A stretch of 64,000 nucleotides of DNA. Source: Halobacteriovoraceae bacterium. Its GTDB lineage: Bacteria; Bdellovibrionota; Bacteriovoracia; Bacteriovoracales; Bacteriovoracaceae. How positions within the stretch are numbered: position 1 is the first letter of the stretch; each line of letters opens with the position of its first letter. Shown one piece after another: positions 34,011 through 43,256 of this stretch. The notes below the pieces were generated by a model, which was not told the origin of the DNA, made no database searches, and worked only from the letters and a program-made list of their open reading frames with translations. The position numbers were made by a program, and so were the translations under genes. The DNA is taken from positions 111,708-175,707 of the forward strand of contig PASP01000005.1 in assembly GCA_002712005.1 (NCBI GenBank). The letters run 5' to 3'.

Positions 34011-34736
34011 ATGACGAAATTAAAAAATAGTGAAGGACAAAATGTACCTCAAGTGAAGTTTCAAGTAAGAGATGATGGACAATGGAAAAGCTGGAGTACG
34101 GATGAGCTTTTTAAAGGCAAAACCGTCGTTGTTTTTGCTCTTCCTGGGGCCTTTACCCCTACCTGTAGCTCAACACACCTCCCTCGCTATAATGACTTGG
34201 CAAATGAGTTCAAAAAGAATGGAGTAGATGAAATATACTGCCTCTCAGTTAATGATACTTTTGTCATGAATGCTTGGAAGGAAGGACAAGAGGCCGAGAG
34301 CATAACCTTTCTTCCAGATGGTAATGGGGAGTTCTCAAAAGGAATGGGAATGCTCGTAGATAAGCAAGATCTTGGATTTGGTCCTAGAACTTGGAGATAT
34401 AGTATGCTCGTTAAAGATGGAGTTATTGAAAAAATGTTTATCGAACCAGAAGTTGAGGGAGACCCCTTTGAAGTTTCTGATGCAGATACCATGCTCAATT
34501 ACATCAACCCAAAATCGGAACGCCCAAAAGAAGTGACCATCTTTACTAAGCCAGGCTGTCCTTATTGCTTTAGGGCCAAGGAGTTATTAACAGAGAGAGG
34601 TATGAAATATACTGAAATTAAAGGCATGAGAACTTCAACTCTAAGAAGTCTAGGAGGAGCTGGAACCTATCCTCTAGTCTATATTGATGGAAAGAATATT
34701 GGCGGATCTGACGATTTAGAAAAGTTTTTCAGCTAA
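34011..34736 (+). CDS. Hybrid peroxiredoxin-glutaredoxin (Prx5-Grx fusion)
   Basis: 241 residues from the ATG at 34011 with GGAG six bases upstream; the frame stays open ten codons further back without a ribosome site. Residues 1-165 are a Prx5-type peroxiredoxin with the active site PGAFTPTCSS (Cys52). Residues 173-241 are a glutaredoxin with CPYC (183-186). The fusion reduces hydroperoxides using glutathione or a reductase through the attached Grx. It follows the thioredoxin-reductase-like gene by 39 bases, which suggests a two-gene antioxidant unit. Such hybrids are known in Haemophilus, Vibrio and relatives. Confidence 0.92.
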   Translation: MTKLKNSEGQNVPQVKFQVRDDGQWKSWSTDELFKGKTVVVFALPGAFTPTCSSTHLPRYNDLANEFKKNGVDEIYCLSVNDTFVMNAWKEGQEAESITFLPDGNGEFSKGMGMLVDKQDLGFGPRTWRYSMLVKDGVIEKMFIEPEVEGDPFEVSDADTMLNYINPKSERPKEVTIFTKPGCPYCFRAKELLTERGMKYTEIKGMRTSTLRSLGGAGTYPLVYIDGKNIGGSDDLEKFFS

Positions 34737-34743
34737 ATCTTTC

Positions 34744-36024
34744 TTAATCCATATGATCGAGGTCCCAATTCTTTGATAAGGATTGGGGCCCTATATTTTG
34801 CAGGAGCTTATTATTATCCCGTAGTCTTTGATTCATGGTTTGTAAAAAGGCCCAAAAGACTTTTAATCCAATCCGGGGTTCTCTCTTTAACAAAGGAAAG
34901 AGCTCTTCTCTTTCAAGCCTCATCAATTTACAAGGTCCCTTACTTACAATGGTTGCTGAGCGTGGACTTTTATCAATTAAAGACATTTCACCAAAGTAGT
35001 TTCCAGGTTTTAAACATGCCACTTCTTGTCCATCAATGATGACTTGCACTTCCCCTTTTAGAATGACAAACATATCCTCGCCAATGGCCCCTTGTTCAAT
35101 AAGAGTTTCATTTTTTTGAACATGAGAAATGTGAATCACTTCTAAGAGTTGAGTTATCTCTTTGTAAGTCAAGGCCTTAAAGAGATTGATTTTCTTTAAA
35201 GTTTCGATTTTATTTTGAACCGTAATATCACTAGGATGATCAGGAGGAGCTTCAAGACTTCCCCACTCCAAGCTCATTACAGTTATATTATCAGAGCCAC
35301 CTGCTTTTAGAGCGAAATCAGTCATTTCTCTACTTATATTTTCAATACTTGAATTTTGTCGAAAACGAAGAAAATCATTCTTAGAGAAATAACCATGAAG
35401 GCCATCAGAGCAGAGAATAATCATATCCTTTTCCATTACTTCATAGAAGAGAACATCGGGGCAAACCCCTTCACTAATCCCCATTGCCCTTGTAATTACA
35501 TTCTTATGGGGATGATTAACGGCTTCTTGTGCTGAAATCTGACCAGACCTTAAAAGATCATTAACAAAGGAATGATCCTCTGTTAATTGCTGTACTTTCT
35601 TAGCTCTAATCAAGTACGCTCGAGAATCTCCTACATGAGCGATAAAAACCCCATTAGGAGCTTTAAGCGCCATAACCAGGGTTGTTCCCATCCCCGCATT
35701 CTTCCCGGTCTCACTGCCTTGTTCTAGAGAGTACTGATAGATCTTTTGATTAACTTTAATAATGGCCTTCGTAAGAATCTCAACCACTTCTTTTCTCTCA
35801 GAGGGACCAATCTTACTCTCAACGAGTTTTGCCAGTTGTAAATCTTTACTAAGTAATTGCTTTAGACCTTTAGCCGCCATTTTACTTGCGATATCACCAG
35901 CATGATGTCCACCCATTCCATCACAGACAATATAAAGACCTAGTGCATCTTCATACTCCAGAAAGTCTTCATTATGTTTTCTTTTTTTTCCAACATCTGT
36001 TTGGAATGAATATCTGAAGTTCAA
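34744..36024 (-). CDS. PP2C-family Ser/Thr phosphatase fused to a cyclic-nucleotide-binding domain
   Basis: 426 residues. The PP2C domain (about 1-250) has the metal-binding motifs TDVGKKRKHNED, VCDGMGGHHAGD, AHVGDSRAYL, LCSDGL and GSDNITVM. The C-terminal part (about 285-400) is a cNMP-binding domain (LIEQGAIGEDMFVILKGEVQVI, CLKPGNYFGEMSLIDKSPRSATI), whose PBC motif (GEMSLIDKSPRSAT) is close to consensus. It may be a signalling phosphatase controlled by cAMP or another nucleotide, though the domain may also bind something else. It is the last gene of the group EEP-PP2C. Confidence 0.92.
   Translation of the reverse strand: MNFRYSFQTDVGKKRKHNEDFLEYEDALGLYIVCDGMGGHHAGDIASKMAAKGLKQLLSKDLQLAKLVESKIGPSERKEVVEILTKAIIKVNQKIYQYSLEQGSETGKNAGMGTTLVMALKAPNGVFIAHVGDSRAYLIRAKKVQQLTEDHSFVNDLLRSGQISAQEAVNHPHKNVITRAMGISEGVCPDVLFYEVMEKDMIILCSDGLHGYFSKNDFLRFRQNSSIENISREMTDFALKAGGSDNITVMSLEWGSLEAPPDHPSDITVQNKIETLKKINLFKALTYKEITQLLEVIHISHVQKNETLIEQGAIGEDMFVILKGEVQVIIDGQEVACLKPGNYFGEMSLIDKSPRSATIVSKGPCKLMRLEREELFPLLKREPRIGLKVFWAFLQTMNQRLRDNNKLLQNIGPQSLSKNWDLDHMD
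34761..34799 (+). terminator. Terminator-like hairpin within the 3' end of the convergent PP2C gene
   Basis: GGTCCCAAT (34761-34769) pairs with ATTGGGGCC (34782-34790), including one G-T pair, followed by CTATATTTT on the plus strand. It probably ends the redox operon and is encoded inside the coding region of the opposite gene. Confidence 0.4.
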
Positions 36025-36056
36025 AAAAGATCCTTGGCCAGAATTTCCACTGTTAA

Positions 36057-36917
36057 TTAGAGAACTTTAAAAGTCACTCCCATTGCCTTGTGATCAGATG
36101 ACTCTAGTGAAGAATAAACTTCTGAGTCAATGACTTCAACACCTCTAACTAGAGTATGATCGATAAAAATCTTACTAAAGCGTGATCTCTTTCTTTGGTC
36201 ATTTTCAAAGGTAACAGCTTTGAGTTTAGTCCTCCACACGACAGTCCACATAGCATTCAGTTTTTCCATATCTGAAGTATTGAAATCTCCTGCAAAGATG
36301 ACTGGTCCATCATGAGCGAGAATGACTTTTTCACAGTCTTTAAGTTGTTTAATAAAGTCTTTATTAGACGTCATATTTAAACCATGAATATTAACACTCA
36401 GAAGATCTTTCTTGCCTTCAACAGGAAAAAGGGCCCATGTTACAACTTTTGGAGTTTTTACAAAAGGCTCTAAATCTTTAGTTCTCAACATGCCACTATC
36501 AAGAGCATCCACTCTTGAACTTATCGCTGTTCCGGAAAGATAGCGATCTCCCCACAAACCTCTTCTATAATCAAAAGAAGTACCAAAATGAATTTGATGA
36601 TTGGGATAAGCCTTATAGGCCTGAAAGAATTCTTCAGAGTTATCTACTTCTTGAAGCATGAAAATATCTGTATCCGATCCAAAGCTTTTGAACTCTTTCA
36701 CAAACCCATCTTCTTTTGCCTTTAAAATATTCCAGACAACAACCTTCACCTTATCAGGATTTAATAGCGACCGACTTGGAGTTCCCCATTGGTGAAAGGA
36801 TTCACTCAATGGTGGTATTTCAAATTTCTTCGCTTGTAACGAAGATGAAAAGATTGGAGAAATAACTGTTGAAAACACAGCAACGAAAAGGCTTCCTACC
36901 TTCAATGATCTAAGCAT
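36057..36917 (-). CDS. Exported endonuclease/exonuclease/phosphatase (EEP) family protein
   Basis: 286 residues with an N-terminal signal-like segment (about 1-29). EEP motifs are visible: VVWNILKAK (Asn), MLQEVDNS (Glu), VNIHGLN (His), FAGDFNTSD (Asp and Asn), SSDHKAMG (Asp-His). The family includes nucleases, sphingomyelinases and inositol phosphatases. Export suggests degradation of extracellular or periplasmic substrates. The substrate cannot be fixed. It is 32 bases upstream of the PP2C gene. Confidence 0.85.
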   Translation of the reverse strand: MLRSLKVGSLFVAVFSTVISPIFSSSLQAKKFEIPPLSESFHQWGTPSRSLLNPDKVKVVVWNILKAKEDGFVKEFKSFGSDTDIFMLQEVDNSEEFFQAYKAYPNHQIHFGTSFDYRRGLWGDRYLSGTAISSRVDALDSGMLRTKDLEPFVKTPKVVTWALFPVEGKKDLLSVNIHGLNMTSNKDFIKQLKDCEKVILAHDGPVIFAGDFNTSDMEKLNAMWTVVWRTKLKAVTFENDQRKRSRFSKIFIDHTLVRGVEVIDSEVYSSLESSDHKAMGVTFKVL

Positions 36918-37010
36918 CCCTGCCCCCTAAATTTTTTTTACTATCTTACTATTGTAAGGGGCAACTCATGTCAGAGTTTGAATAGGAAAAGAATGCCTTT
37001 TTATTAAGAA

Positions 37011-37727
37011 TTAGGAACTGGGAACAAGAGAGTTTTTTCGTTGGGTTTTTGGCGCAACGAGATCCTTCGATTGATAGATCACAATCTCTAAAGGCTCTTC
37101 AAACTCTACACCATATTTGATATAATCATCGGAATACTTGTCTCGCTCTTCATTCTCTATACGATTCACGATCTTTGCCTTAAACGACTCAGCTTCAAGC
37201 TTTTGATCAGACATCATATGAATGGTAATGACATCCCCTACCTCTAGATTAGCAGCGAGACTCTTTGGAGCGATAAAGCCAATACCTAAAATACTTATAT
37301 CAATGAGCATTTGCTTCGTTTTATGAAGAGTTCCCTCTTTGGAAAAAGAAAACTCTACTTCTTTGAAGTCCTGATATTTGAAACGAAGCCTTTCAATTCT
37401 TCGCTTCTCCTTCACCAATAACTTAGTAGGTGTTTTAAAAACAACAGTACCGTCATCTGCAGAAAAGTTTTCTTTTTTGAAGATAATATCAATCCCTTCA
37501 CAATGAATATACAAGGTCTCCCCATTTACAAAGAAGTCCCTACCAATTTTCTTTGAAAAGGCAATGGTACATTTACTGCGATCGAGATCTTTAATGACGC
37601 CACGGGCTTGAGTCGTATTCTTTGTCGATCTTTGCCATACATTGACGTAATTGCGGTTTTCCACCACAGACTTTAATAATTCGAAAATCCGGCCTTCTTC
37701 GTCAAGGCTCCACATTTGTTCACTCAT
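37011..37727 (-). CDS. PilZ-domain protein, paralogue 1
   Basis: 238 residues. An N-terminal YcgR-like beta domain (about 1-95) is followed by a PilZ-like region starting at EKRRIERLRFKYQDF (Arg-rich switch) and the D-x-S-x-x-G-x-G motif LIDISILGIGFI. Both c-di-GMP contact motifs are recognisable, so c-di-GMP binding is plausible. It shares the first 200 residues with the downstream-numbered neighbour at 37839. The two form a tandem pair probably made by duplication. Confidence 0.78.
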   Translation of the reverse strand: MSEQMWSLDEEGRIFELLKSVVENRNYVNVWQRSTKNTTQARGVIKDLDRSKCTIAFSKKIGRDFFVNGETLYIHCEGIDIIFKKENFSADDGTVVFKTPTKLLVKEKRRIERLRFKYQDFKEVEFSFSKEGTLHKTKQMLIDISILGIGFIAPKSLAANLEVGDVITIHMMSDQKLEAESFKAKIVNRIENEERDKYSDDYIKYGVEFEEPLEIVIYQSKDLVAPKTQRKNSLVPSS

Positions 37728-37838
37728 TAATAGCTATTTTAACACCAAGAAGATAACCGACAAAGTTGAGAATCTTTAGCCTATGAATATAAACTATTGA
37801 ATTTAAGAAAAAATTAATAAAAGAATAAGAAAGATAAG

Positions 37839-38972
37839 TCATACATACTTGATATATCCCTTAGCCGATAGAACAAATCGCCCTTCCTTCTCTCTTTGAT
37901 GGATAAAATCACAAATTTTTCTCTGGGCCTTTGAAATGGCCGACAAGGATTTTGGGCGGTCTAACTCTTCGAGGAATTCTTCTCTAATATTATCAGTCAC
38001 ATCGGACAAGAGAGAGTAAATTAATTCTTTAGAGGCAACCCGTAGTGCTTGGGCCAAAAGGTCTTTATTGACTTCCGTCCAGAAGATGGTCTTCATTTCT
38101 GAAGTCATATATCTTAGGCGATCTATATCTTCCGATTGTTCAACGAGCTCAGCCGCTAAAACGGGATTCTCTTCTGAAGCCTTTCGAATAATTCGCTTCA
38201 TCTCCGTTTCCCCTAGCCCATTGAAGCCGTCGATATCAAGTCCCTTTGTCTTCGTTTGAGTACGAGTAATTATAGATTGAACAGACTCAAATTGAACCTT
38301 ATCAATGGCCTGATCAAATTCAAGTCCTAAGCGAATATGCTTCGACTCGTTACTCGATATATGAACCCCTTCTTTGGGATCATAATCTTGGAAAGACCTT
38401 ATTCTTGCCTGCAAAGGTTTAACTTCTAATTCTTGATCAGAAATCTGAATGATTTCAACCTCATCTCCTTCTTGTAAAGGACCTACCTGCTTCCTTTCAC
38501 CAATACAACCTAGACCAGCAATGCTGAGATCAATTAAGGTAAAAGTTACCGAGGGCTTTTTCTCACCTTCCTCATCTGACTTTGTACCATAGAGAAAGGT
38601 TACATCTTTGAAGTCTTGATACTTAAAGCGAAAACGATCAATCCGCCTCTTCTCTTTAAGCATTAATTCACTTGGGGTTTTAAAAGTTAGAGAATTATCC
38701 AAGGAAGAGTATGAGAATTTCTCTCTCTTAAAGATGATATCGACACCCTCACAATGAAAATAAATCCCTTCAGAATCATGAAGTTCAAAATCATTCTCTG
38801 CAATAGATACCGTACACTTCTTTTCATCTACAACGGTGAGATTGCCTTTTAATTGGAAAAGCTGCTGAGTCGAGCTCTGCCAAATGGTAATGGGAGCTTG
38901 ATTTTCAAGAACCTGATTTAAATAATTAAGAATCTGATTGGAGTTAAATAAACTCCACATTTTTTGGGCCAT
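37839..38972 (-). CDS. PilZ-domain protein, paralogue 2 with a C-terminal extension
   Basis: 377 residues. The first 230 residues match the neighbour at 37011 (MW-SL start, IHCEGIDIIFK-type strand, KEKRRIDRFRFKYQDF, LIDLSIAGLGCI). The C-terminal 140 residues add a helical domain (MKRIIRKASEENPVLAAELVEQSEDIDRLRYM ... ELIYSLLSDVTDNIREEFLEEL) that looks like the FliG C-terminal arrangement, including an EE-rich helix and a KISxPxS-like ending. This resemblance is only a hint. c-di-GMP is the likely ligand. It could link the second messenger to motility, which is inference. Confidence 0.75.
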   Translation of the reverse strand: MAQKMWSLFNSNQILNYLNQVLENQAPITIWQSSTQQLFQLKGNLTVVDEKKCTVSIAENDFELHDSEGIYFHCEGVDIIFKREKFSYSSLDNSLTFKTPSELMLKEKRRIDRFRFKYQDFKDVTFLYGTKSDEEGEKKPSVTFTLIDLSIAGLGCIGERKQVGPLQEGDEVEIIQISDQELEVKPLQARIRSFQDYDPKEGVHISSNESKHIRLGLEFDQAIDKVQFESVQSIITRTQTKTKGLDIDGFNGLGETEMKRIIRKASEENPVLAAELVEQSEDIDRLRYMTSEMKTIFWTEVNKDLLAQALRVASKELIYSLLSDVTDNIREEFLEELDRPKSLSAISKAQRKICDFIHQREKEGRFVLSAKGYIKYV

Positions 38973-38999
38973 GAGGTAACTATAACATGAGTTTGTCTT

Positions 39000-40277
39000 T
39001 CATATAATGGGAGAAGTTTTTGGTCTCTTTATAGTGAAGATGAGAATTAAACCCGGTATGGCCAAGAGACAACCCATCAAGAAAAAATTTGCATAACCAA
39101 GAGACTGCACTAAAAAACCGGCACTGCCTCCAAAGAGTGTTTTCCCCAGAGCTGCAAGACTCGCAAAGAGAGCATATTGAGTTGCCGTATATTTTTTGTT
39201 GGTCATAGAAGACATAAATGTAATCAAAGCAGTAGTTCCCATTCCCGAGCTAAAGTCTTCGAGTCCAATAACCCAAGCCAACGACCACCAACCTCCTTTG
39301 AATTTTTCCCAAGTAAGAAAAATAAAGCATAAGGTGGAGATGCACTGAAGAATGCCAAAAGTGAAGAGACTCTTCTTAACACCAAAGCGATAGATAACAA
39401 TACTCCCCACAGCAAGTCCTGCCATTGAGGAAAAAAAGCCTATCCCCTTCGTAACTTCTGCAATGACTTTATTGGAGTAGCCCATATCGACATAGAATGT
39501 TCCCAACATTCCCCCCACTAGAGAGTCTCCAAACTTATAGAAGAAAATTAATCCTAAAATAGATAGAGCACTCTTTAATCCGTGAACGGTTAAAAAATCT
39601 TTTAAGGGATTTACCACTGCACTTTTTAAATCTGCAGGAGCTCTCTCATGAACGACTGGCTCACTAGCAAAGAAAGTCGTTAAAGGCCCAGCAATCATAA
39701 CAAGAGAAAGAAAACGGAAAACTTCTTGAAAGCTAAATCCTAAGGTCTCAGGGTCTGCTAGCCACAGCCCACCACCACTTGTTACCAACATGGCCAAGCG
39801 ATAACCATAGACATACAAAGAAGACCCCATTCCAATTTCTTCTTCTGGTAAAATTTCCCTTTTATAAGCATCAATCGCTACATCTTGAGTTGCCCCAAAG
39901 CAGGCAATCATCAGAGTTACAAACCCTACCATCTCGATAGATTTTGTAGGTGAGCAAAAACTAAGAGCAAACATCGTGGCAATGAGACCGGCCTGAGAGA
40001 CAAATAACCAGGTTCTTCTCCTCCCTATTTTCTTATTTTCAAAGCTATCTACAAAAGGGCCCATTAAGAAATTCAAAGAATAGGGAATCCCTACTAAACC
40101 TAAGAGCCCTACGGTTCCCAAGTCTATCCCCTCTCTTCTGGACCAAATTTTAACTAAGGAAAGAACGAGCATAATAGGAAGTCCGGCCGAAAATCCTAAG
40201 AAAAAATTAATCCACATTCTCTTTCTCTTAAGAGATTCAAGAAGTTCTTTGAAACTATGTTTGGCCATATCCTTCAC
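39000..40277 (-). CDS. AmpG-like permease (major facilitator superfamily)
   Basis: 425 residues with about twelve hydrophobic segments. LGFSAGLPIMLVLSLVKIWSRREGIDLGTVGLLGLVGIPYSLNFLMGPFVDS and GRRRTWLFVSQ match the N-terminus of AmpG muropeptide permeases, and ATQDVAIDAYKREILPEEEIGMGSSLYVYGYRL is the conserved middle. AmpG imports anhydromuropeptides released from peptidoglycan. In a predator that digests prey walls this could be a feeding transporter, which is inference. The start could also be the ATG at 40268, which has AAGGA close to it. Confidence 0.82.
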   Translation of the reverse strand: MKDMAKHSFKELLESLKRKRMWINFFLGFSAGLPIMLVLSLVKIWSRREGIDLGTVGLLGLVGIPYSLNFLMGPFVDSFENKKIGRRRTWLFVSQAGLIATMFALSFCSPTKSIEMVGFVTLMIACFGATQDVAIDAYKREILPEEEIGMGSSLYVYGYRLAMLVTSGGGLWLADPETLGFSFQEVFRFLSLVMIAGPLTTFFASEPVVHERAPADLKSAVVNPLKDFLTVHGLKSALSILGLIFFYKFGDSLVGGMLGTFYVDMGYSNKVIAEVTKGIGFFSSMAGLAVGSIVIYRFGVKKSLFTFGILQCISTLCFIFLTWEKFKGGWWSLAWVIGLEDFSSGMGTTALITFMSSMTNKKYTATQYALFASLAALGKTLFGGSAGFLVQSLGYANFFLMGCLLAIPGLILIFTIKRPKTSPII

Positions 40278-40732
40278 TTTATTTACGGAAAATTATCTTT
40301 ATTTTGCCAGAAACGAATAAAAAAATGTTCATCAAGCAGTGTGTTATTGATTATAATCTTTAATGTCACTACGCAAAAGCGCAAAGCATCACTCTTAAAT
40401 TTAGATCTTTTTCTAAAATTTATGGAGCCAGATTGGCACCGGAAAGCCCATTTAATGGGCTTCTCTAAAAGGTCAAGCATCAAAATCTAACAAAGTCTTA
40501 TGATTCCAAATAATTTCCTCAGATAATTTTACAAATTGAAACTTACCAGACTAAAATTATGGCCCAAATTATAAACTAATATAATCAGGCATTCTAATGA
40601 CTTGATATTTTAGTGGTTTTAAAAAACGGCAACTGAGGGGACCCCTTTTATTAATTAATAAAAGTCCTGAAAGCCACTGAACTATTAAGATTTGAGCAGA
40701 ATGGCTCCAACACACACTAACCTGGGGAGAGT
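40278..40732. promoter_or_regulatory. 455-bp divergent region upstream of the TonB-receptor operon
   Basis: No gene. AAGCCCAT at 40444 and ATGGGCTT at 40454 form a strong small hairpin without a T-run. Nearer the receptor, AGTGG (40612-40616) and CCACT (40674-40678) enclose GGGGACCCC (40637-40645) and the 20-bp palindrome at 40645-40664. The ribosome site GGGGAGAGT precedes the ATG. I could not identify a Fur box. This layout suggests an RNA leader or an operator cluster. Confidence 0.45.
40645..40664. promoter_or_regulatory. Perfect 20-bp AT-rich palindrome
   Basis: CTTTTATTAATTAATAAAAG is exactly its own reverse complement and lies 68 bases upstream of the receptor ATG. It could be a regulator site, or the top of a leader hairpin because GGAC/GTCC flank it (GGACCCC before, AAAGTCC after). 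Confidence 0.5.
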
Positions 40733-43219
40733 ATGAAATTTACATCATCACTTATTCTTCTAGCGGCAGCGCCAAGTATGATCATGGCCCAAGCTGGAGA
40801 CGAGAGAGTAGAAAAAATTGAGATCACCGGATCTTATATTAAGAGAGTTGATCTTGAAGGAGCTCAACCGATCCAAACTATCGATAGAGAGTACCTTGAT
40901 CAAACAGGTTACAACTCTGTATCTGACGTTCTTCGTGAAATGTCGGCCAACTCATTTGGTTCTCGTAGAGAGAGATCAGGATCATCAATTGGTGGTACAT
41001 CAGGTGTTTCTCTAAGAGGTCTTGGTGAATCTAGAACTCTAGTTCTCTTAAACGGTAGAAGACTTGCTAAAGACGGTATCTCAGGTTCAGTTGACCTTAA
41101 CTTGATTCCAATGGCAGCTGTTGAAAGAATTGATATCTTAAAAGATTCTTCATCTGCTCTTTATGGATCTGATGCCCTTGGTGGTGTTGTTAATATTATT
41201 ACTAAAAAAGATTATGTTGGTGGAGAAGTTAGTATTCGCCATGAAATGCCAGAAGAAAATGGTGGGGAACGCTCTACTGTAAGTGGTCTCTATGGTTTTG
41301 GTACAGATAAACTCAATGTTATCTCTACCCTTCAATATCGTAAAAACCAAAAGATCTGGAGTCGCGACAGAGAATGGAGTGATGACGGGGAATCAACATA
41401 TTCACCAACTCCAAACGTAGATTCTGGTTCTGGTTTTGAGCCTGCCGATGATGGTTGTGCTGGTGGTGTCTATAGTGCTGAAGAAGACCAATGTCTTTTC
41501 GACTACACTTCTTTCTCAACAGAGCTTCCAACTGTTGAACAAGTCAACCTTCTTTCAAATGTTAGATATGAAATCGATGGGCTTACAGAAGTTCATGCTC
41601 TTGTAAATGCTACTCATAAAACAACTTGGTACAGATATGCTCCTGGAGCAGTTCAGCTAAGTGATGTTACGGATCCTAATACTTCTACAAACTACGACAC
41701 CGTAAAATGGCGTTCACTTATTTTAGGGCCACGTGATACCGAAATGACTACAAAGTCTATTGGTGTTAACACAGGTGTGAGAAGATATATTGGAGACACT
41801 TGGGAAGCCGATCTAACTGTAGGTACTCAAAGAATTGAAAGAAATAGTGAAAGTCCAAGTGGTTATGCTGTTGGTGAAACACTTATTTCAGCAATCGAAA
41901 GTGGTGACTGTAATATCTTTACGCCAGGTGCGCCTTGTAACCTTCCTTCTGGAACAAAGTATGAGCCATGGCAAGAAACGAAATCAAGATTAGACTATGT
42001 TGAATTAAGAACTAACGGTGAGCTCTTTGACCTTCCTGCTGGTCCTCTATCGGCTGCTGTTGGTGGACAACATACTTATGAAACTTATACTGATAAATAT
42101 GACCCTCTTTCACTTGAAGGTGGAGTAGCTGGTGGTGGTGCCGGTTCTGAAGGTGCTGGTACAAGACACGTAACTGCAGCATTTGCTGAACTTGCGATTC
42201 CAGTTATTAGAGGATTAGATGTTCAAGTTGCTGGACGTTACGATAAGTACTCTGACTTTGGTGATACTTTCAATCCTAAAGTAAGTCTTATGTATAAGCC
42301 TATTTCTGAAATCCTTTTCCGTGCTTCTGCCGGTACAGGTTTCAAGGCTCCAAATATGACTGACCTCTATGCTTCTGCTAGTGCTGGTTCTCCTACATTT
42401 CTTGATGAGAAGGCTTGTCTTGAGGGTGTAGCTGGAGCTTGTAAGCCTCAACAATACAGAGCTGTTAGTGGTGGTAACGACGGTCTTAAAGAAGAAAAGT
42501 CGACTTCATACACTGTTGGGACAGTGATTCAAGCAACAAAAGATTTCAGTATCGGTATTGATTACTGGAATATTGAAATGGAAAACGTTGTTGGTCTTAA
42601 CTACCGTGGTGTGACTAGAGCTGAAGCTAGAAATGGTAGACAGTGGTTAATTGATAACTACGGTATTACTGTTGATAGAGATGCAAATGGTCGTATTAGC
42701 GAAATCAACTCTAAACTTCTTAACCTAGACGAAAGAAAGCTATCTGGTGTTGACTTCAGTCTACAATACAATGGCTTTATCGAAAAAGTTGGATCATTTA
42801 CTCTAAGAAACGAATTTTCTTATATGATCGAATTTGAAAACCAACTTTTCCCAGGTTTAGGATCTGAATCAGCATTTGATTACGGTGGTGCTCCTCGCTG
42901 GAGAAATAATCTAACGGTAAACTACGGTCCAACTCAAGACTTAAACTTTACAGCTATGTTTATTACAACTGCTAAGAACTACATGTCTCTTAACCCAACA
43001 ACGAGAGAGCATGACAGATATCAACACACATACACAAGAGTTGACCTTCAAGGTTCATACAACATCGCAAGTATTGACTCTAGTGTATCTATTGGTATCA
43101 AAAACCTTCTTGGTCTTACTCCTCCACTTGATCACTTCGATATTAACAACCAGCTAAACTACAGCTTGTATGACAATATCGGTAGACGTATTTTTGCCAA
43201 TTACACATATCGTTTCTAA
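40733..43219 (+). CDS. TonB-dependent outer-membrane receptor
   Basis: 828 residues. A signal peptide covers about 1-20, then a TonB-box-like VEKIEITGSYI, then the plug domain (QTGYNSVSDVLREMSANSF, SLRGLGESRTLVLLNGRRL, LIPMAAVERIDILKDSSSALYGSDALGGVVNIITKKD), then a 22-strand barrel ending in FANYTYRF, with the final aromatic residue expected for outer-membrane insertion. The plug and TonB box are of the kind found with DUF3450-ExbB-TonB operons in marine bacteria. The ligand is unknown. It heads a seven-gene cluster that includes its energising complex. Confidence 0.93.
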   Translation: MKFTSSLILLAAAPSMIMAQAGDERVEKIEITGSYIKRVDLEGAQPIQTIDREYLDQTGYNSVSDVLREMSANSFGSRRERSGSSIGGTSGVSLRGLGESRTLVLLNGRRLAKDGISGSVDLNLIPMAAVERIDILKDSSSALYGSDALGGVVNIITKKDYVGGEVSIRHEMPEENGGERSTVSGLYGFGTDKLNVISTLQYRKNQKIWSRDREWSDDGESTYSPTPNVDSGSGFEPADDGCAGGVYSAEEDQCLFDYTSFSTELPTVEQVNLLSNVRYEIDGLTEVHALVNATHKTTWYRYAPGAVQLSDVTDPNTSTNYDTVKWRSLILGPRDTEMTTKSIGVNTGVRRYIGDTWEADLTVGTQRIERNSESPSGYAVGETLISAIESGDCNIFTPGAPCNLPSGTKYEPWQETKSRLDYVELRTNGELFDLPAGPLSAAVGGQHTYETYTDKYDPLSLEGGVAGGGAGSEGAGTRHVTAAFAELAIPVIRGLDVQVAGRYDKYSDFGDTFNPKVSLMYKPISEILFRASAGTGFKAPNMTDLYASASAGSPTFLDEKACLEGVAGACKPQQYRAVSGGNDGLKEEKSTSYTVGTVIQATKDFSIGIDYWNIEMENVVGLNYRGVTRAEARNGRQWLIDNYGITVDRDANGRISEINSKLLNLDERKLSGVDFSLQYNGFIEKVGSFTLRNEFSYMIEFENQLFPGLGSESAFDYGGAPRWRNNLTVNYGPTQDLNFTAMFITTAKNYMSLNPTTREHDRYQHTYTRVDLQGSYNIASIDSSVSIGIKNLLGLTPPLDHFDINNQLNYSLYDNIGRRIFANYTYRF

Positions 43220-43256
43220 GAGAACGAATTAATAAGAGAGAAAAAGGATAGAATTT

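Noticed and set aside
40278-40490. Short frames on both strands in the TonB-receptor upstream region as genes
   Set aside because: They have no ribosome sites, atypical composition and overlap structured DNA.
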